Source of the DNA: Nereocystis luetkeana
Lineage: Eukaryota; Sar; Phaeophyceae; Laminariales; Laminariaceae
Assembly: GCA_031213475.1 (NCBI GenBank)
Contig: JARUPZ010000023.1
Coordinates: forward strand, 9,566,157-9,630,156
Direction of reading: 5' to 3'
Length of the DNA: 64,000 bases
Shown: positions 25,301 to 31,300 of the stretch, one piece after another
Layout: each line of letters opens with the position of its first letter
Numbering within the stretch: position 1 is the first letter of the stretch
Position numbers and translations under genes: made by a program
Notes under the pieces: model-generated
Seen by the model: the letters and a program-made list of their open reading frames with translations, nothing else
What the model was told of the DNA's origin: nothing
Databases searched by the model: none

Positions 25301-28300
25301 GGCGGTGGCGGCGGAGACTAGCGTGCTAGCCGTCTTCCTCGTAGAGCACGGCCGAAATAGAGAGGCCGAGGCCTGCTACCGGCAGAGCATGGAGATCTGG
25401 GAGCGGACGCTGGGGCCGTACTCTCCGGAGCTGGCGTCGGGGCTGAACAATCTCGCCATCCTGCTCTTCATGGAGGACCGTCCGGGGTGCGTGCGTAGGA
25501 GAAGGGGGGTGGGGGGGGAGGGGGGAGGGGGAGGGGGGGGGAGGGGGAGGGGGAGAGGGGGAGGGGGAGGGGGAGGGGAGGGTGCACTCGATATTATGCG
25601 TGGCCGTAGTCGTATGACACATAGAAGCTCGCGTCCCTGCCATGCCGGGACGGAGAGCGTCAGGTTGTTTGTGGGCTGGAGAGGAAGTGAATGCGGTCGG
25701 TTATGGTTATAAGAGGGTCAGTCGAGACGTTGTATAATATTATACGTAGCAGCAGCGGATGCGGGCAAATGCGGAAGGATGCTGCTATAGTGCAGATGCC
25801 AGCGCTTTCTGTTTTCGTTCCCGGTGGTTGTTGCTGGTTCATGTTGGCGGTGGTGTTTTGTGTTTGTGATTGTGTTTGATTTTGCTCTGCGGTGCTAGAG
25901 TTCATGTTTTTTGTTTTGTTTCGTTTCGTGGTATTGTTTCTTGTCGGTCTCGTTTGTTGCTTGTTTCTTGTGCTTACATGTGTTATTGCGCTTGTCTTGG
26001 GGCGCCCCGCGATGACAGGGAGGCGGCCGCGACGTTCCAGCGTAGCCTGGACATCCGGCAGAGAGTGCTGCCGCCGAACAGCCTTGAAACGGCACAGGGC
26101 CTCAACAACCTCGCGCTTCTCTACACCAGCCAAGGCCAGGTGCGCAGAGGTTTGCGTTTTTTTTTTTTCGTTTCCACTGACTTTTATCTTATTACGGGGG
26201 ACCATGGTTAATAGGACCAAATATTGTTATTTAAAAAGGTTAAATATATCATTTTTCATGTATACCGCAGGTCCCATTAACTATGGTCCCCCGTAATAGT
26301 TTCATTTCAAGTTTTTATGCCCTTACCCACGCGGGATCGATCGAGCACCGCGCTACTATTGAAAACATTTGCAGAAAAAAATAGATCTCGAAGCTCATGT
26401 GTTATTTTTTTATTTCGTCCGTCGAAAAATAAGCCACTCCGCTGATCGAAAACTTGAGCGCCGTTTACGATTTGCGGAAAAGTACCGAACATATTTTCAG
26501 CTTTTTGGCACCTTACAACACGTGTGACCGAATGCAAAAATTCCCTTCTCCAAGTCAAGAGTAACTGTTTTTTTTATTGTCATGCTCAACTGGGTTTTTC
26601 CCCGGAGTGGGACATTTGTTGGTTTTGTTCGTCGAGCACTCTGTGGGCTCTTTGATAACTACAAAAAAGGGGCCATTAAGTATCCTTCGGTGAGTAGTAT
26701 TGTTGCCGATGGTCTCGTTTGTGTTCGTTTCCATCCTTCGGGATGAATTAAAATGTCCGTTGGGGTACTCAATCGATCCGTTGAGAGTTGAGAGGTCCGT
26801 CTATAGTCTACACCAGGTAGTTAGGAGAGCCTGTTGAGCGTGTCTTGCGTCAAGTTACTAAATGGTCCGATCGGGTACATTTGACGGTCTGGTTTGTCCA
26901 CCCGACATGTGGAGGTGCGAGGTCGAGCGAGTGTGTTCCTCAGGCCTCACGTACCGTTCGGAGGCCTGCAGAGTCGGCGTGCTCACGGGACGTGTATTCA
27001 ACAACGGATTCGTTGCGAAGCGTTTTTTTTATGACCGGTGTGATTTCACCCTCTGCTACTACTGTACTAAATGTCTGCTACTGTTCTCTCGCACTGCAGC
27101 TACGTTACGTGCTGTTTTAGTACTACTACTCGTACTCACTGCTACTACTACGAGTACTACGGGGGACCATAGTAAATAGGACCCAATGTTGTTTGTAAAA
27201 ATAGTGGTACATATAGACTTTTGTGTGTACCGTAGGTCCTACCTGGTATTTAATATGGTCCCCCGTAATACTACTACCGTAAGAAACAGTGCCTCCTTCA
27301 TGCTTTTATCAATACCAGGTTGCACCTGAAAGGCTCCTGGTATACTACGAGTTTTTTTTGTACTTGGGTGGCATTTTGTACCAGTAACCAGATACGATTT
27401 TGTTTTGTTTCGTTTCGTGTGTTTGGTGTGCTTTGTGTATTTTGTGTACCTTGCATGTTTTTTTTATTACGGGGGAACATTGTAAATATAACCTACTACT
27501 ACGATACACACAAAAACCTACATGTTTCCCTCTTCTTACTAACAACATTTGGTCCTATTTACTATGGTCCCCCGTAATATTAATAGTGTGTTCTTTCAAC
27601 CATTAATACTTTTTTTTTCGTTTTTTTTTTTTGTCGTGTTCCAAGGATTCAACGGCGGCAGAGCGACTCCATCGAGAGGCGTTATCCATCCGGGAGGCCC
27701 GGCTAGGCCGAAATCACCCAGAGGTGGCGCAAACCTGGTGAGATACCGAACGTACACGTATTACTACTGCGCTTCGTACCTGGTATATTGTTGGTTCGGC
27801 AACCTTAAAACGGTATATCGACGGTGTCGCTACGCCATTATACGGTACGATTAAGTAAAATCCGCCGCATTACAATTCAGCGGTGTACCACTCAATGTAA
27901 TTGAGCCCTTCGGGTATTTGTATGAACGCCCAAAGAACGGCCCACATACATTCCCGGCAAAATTAGCGTTGTAGTATGTTTTCATCGTGCACAATGTGAA
28001 AAATAGGATAAGTTCTGCCCGTGCAAACAGTGTCGGGAGGTTTACAGTGGAGAGGGGGGGGGGGTGTTACTGCAGTGGGTGGGGGAGATGGGGGGGTTGT
28101 GGGAGGAGGGTTTACAGAGCGTTGGGGTGGGGGGCGTACTGATGTCATGTATGGCCGTAGTCGTATGACCATAGGCCCTCGCATCCCTACAATGCCGGGA
28201 CGGAGCACGTCGGGTTTTCACCGACCAGACAAACATTATTTGCACCAAGCGCGAAGCACCGTGAGGTGTTTGGTGCGAGTCGCATGGAGGGTGAGCTGCA

Positions 28301-31300
28301 TGCTATAAGCTGAGAATCGCTTTCGAGACGGACTTGCAATGGATGACGGTTTCGAACGAATTGATTTTGTTTTCTGGTTTGGCCACTTCCATGAAGCAAT
28401 GGGCGGTGCACTATGTATCTGCCTCGTGTGTGCCTCACCATATACCGGTACACACTAAACTACGTAGTACGACAATTCCCTCTGTGCGGAGTTAAGGTTT
28501 CCCCCCCCCCCTCACAAATGATTTAACTCGACCTCCAGCCGTGGTGACCGCCAAAAAAACGAAAAAGAAAAGGAAAAAACCCCCCGGTAAACTAGTGTCG
28601 TCTACCTCCCGCAGTGACAATCGTGTGCCACAGCAGCGTCGTCGCCAACCGACGCCAGCCCAACTTGTAGAACTGCAGTAAGTATAAACTCGTTTGAGCT
28701 GGTCGATGTTACTTGCTCGGTTTCGTCCCGTTCGCTACGAGTACTTATTTTTTCTTCAGCTTTCAAAAAAGCTTTTTTTCATGTATTGTTCGTATTTGCC
28801 TGGTGGCTGCGTACGAGTACCTGGGGAAGAACGCCTGCGGTGTTGTCACTCCCTTTTCAGCTTTTTGCGACACCCCGGGGATTTCGAATGGACCAAAACC
28901 CTGAAGGGGAACCTTGAATGGTTATATGTACGGGGGGGGGGGGGGGGGGCGGTTATTATTGTTGTCGTCTTTTTAATTGCAGAGTTTTGCACAACGGTAG
29001 ACGTAACGCCGTTGGGAGGGGGCGGCGTGGAGCACGCCCCCTGTGTAGTGCTCGAGTTGACCTGGCGCCGGGTGTCTCTGTCGGATGCCTCTGCCGGAAA
29101 ATACGCGGACGGACCCACTACCTCCCCACCGCCCGCCGCCCTCACGCGTAAAAGAACATATCATCGCACCCCTCCCTGACCCCCCCCCCCGCCCCCCGTC
29201 ACCCGTCCCCCTTCCAATTACGTGAAAACCACCACGATGACAAACGACAAATTGTGAAAAATATCGCAGCCACAACCTGGCGCTGCTGCTGCTCAAGACG
29301 GGGCCGGCGGCGTCTAAGAGCCCTGCTAGCGTGAAGGCGACGGGGAGGTCTTACGATGACAAATGGCAGTGGGAGAGGGTGAGCCCTTCCTCTTCGAGCC
29401 ACGGAGTGGGTGACGGTGGCGAGGCGATGAACGGCATCCCTAATGGGGATGGGGAGCCGTGCTTCCGGTGGTGTCACACGGAAGCCGTGCGGCTGCTGGA
29501 GAGGGCTCTGGCTGTGCACCGAGAGGTGCGATTGCTTGTGCGCGGGGGGGGGGGGGGGGGGGAAGGGGCACTCATGATCATGAATGGCCGTAGTCGTATG
29601 ATTGCTGGGGAGGAGGGGGGGGGGGGGAGGGGGGCACTTGCCTTGAGTCGTGTGGCCATTGACCATGCATCCCATTCGAGACGGAGCACCGTTCCTACTC
29701 CTTAGAAAGGTACCTCCAACGTTTGGGCGCTCATTAGGGTGGGGGGAGGGGGGGTAGGGGGGTTAGGGGGAGGGGGGGGGGGGTCTGCCGTTGTGGCAGC
29801 AGTGTTGTATTTGTTTGTGCTGACTGTTTCATGAATACGTGCTAGGGTGGTTCTTTGTTGCGGTGCTCCGGTTTGTGTTTGCGTCTCGTTCGCTGCTGAA
29901 GTATTTCCAATTCGTGTTTCAATGTTTGACGTTGTCCTCTCTCTCTCTCTCTCTCTCTCTTCCCTCCCCCCCATCCCGTCTTCTTTCCCTCCTTATTTTA
30001 TCTCTTTGCCCCCCTCTTTCTCTCTGTCCCCTCCCCCCACTACTCGCCTCCCTCCGATCCTTGCTCGCCGCTGTACAAACGAAACGAAACGAACCGAACA
30101 TAAACCGAACCACAACAAATTAACCCAAACAACAACAACAACAACAAAAACCCTAACCCAAACGAAACAGACTCTCGGAGACGAGCACCCCGTCACAGAG
30201 GAGTCCCTACAGGCCTTGAAGGCGGCGGGGGGGAGCCTTAGCTCCAGCAAGGCGTCGCCAAGACGGGAAGCAGGGGCCGGCCCGCTGACGGTGGCGATAC
30301 CTAGCCCGGGGGTCGGGGTTGGGCCTGTCTCCAACCGGAGGATAGCGGCTGTGTCCGGGTCGGGGGTGGGGTCAGCGGTTGGGGCTGGACCTGGGGCCGG
30401 GCGGGTGGTGGAGGCGGTGTCTGGTGCGGGTGCGGGGGTAGGGGTAGGGGTTGGTGTTGGTGTTGGGGCGGGGCCCGCGGCGGCGGGGGTGGGGGCTGGG
30501 TTTGGCGTGGGGGCGGCTGCGGCGGCGGTAGCGGCTGCCGCTGAGGCTAAGGCTAAGGCTAAGGCTAAGGTGGCTGCGTCCAGGGGTGAGGAGCCTGAAG
30601 CGAGGCCGGTGTCCGTGTCTGTCGACCCGCCGCCGCCGAGCCTGGAGTGCTTGGACAGAACGAGCAGTACCGACCAGTCACAGGAGAGGGCTCAGGAACG
30701 ACAGGTGAAATGGAGGGGAACCGAGTAGGGGCGGGGAATGGGCGGGGGGGGGAGGGGGGGGGGGGGGGGGGGTACCCATGTGTTACTCGCCTTAGTTATT
30801 TGACCATTTACCACGCATCTCTTTCAAGACGGTGCACCGGGGGCTGGGCTGGGCTGGGGGGGGGGGGGGCTTTTCCCTTTGTGTGGAGTTAAGGTTATCT
30901 ATAACTCGACCATCAGCCGTGGTGACCGCCGGAAAATCAAGAAAAAAAACGGTACTCTGGTTGTCTAGCTCACGCAGTGAGAGGCGTGTTCTACAGCGTC
31001 CTCGCCACCCCGACCTATATATGCCAGGTATATAATATAGGGGAGGGGGAGGGGAGGGGCGGTGTAGATAGATCCCTAGCCTGGCCTGACCTCGCCAGTA
31101 CGATTCTGCGTTTCGTGCCCCCCCCCCCCCCAATACCCTAAAACGCCTCCTTTGATCGGCTCGCCCTTCTTGGTCGTTGTTCGGAGGTAGGTTTGTAGGT
31201 TGTAGACGGAGTGTCATGTTAAAGTCTGTGTCCTACAGATGGACTAGAACCGGTACACAAATAATAAAGTGTGTTGGGCGTAAGCTTTTTTTACCCAGAT

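Noticed and set aside
28982-29150. Possible exon after the acceptor TTAATTGCAG at 28,982
   Set aside because: Exon 27 joins exon 28 directly (VAQTC-HNLALLL) at a conserved TPR position, so an extra exon would break the repeat.
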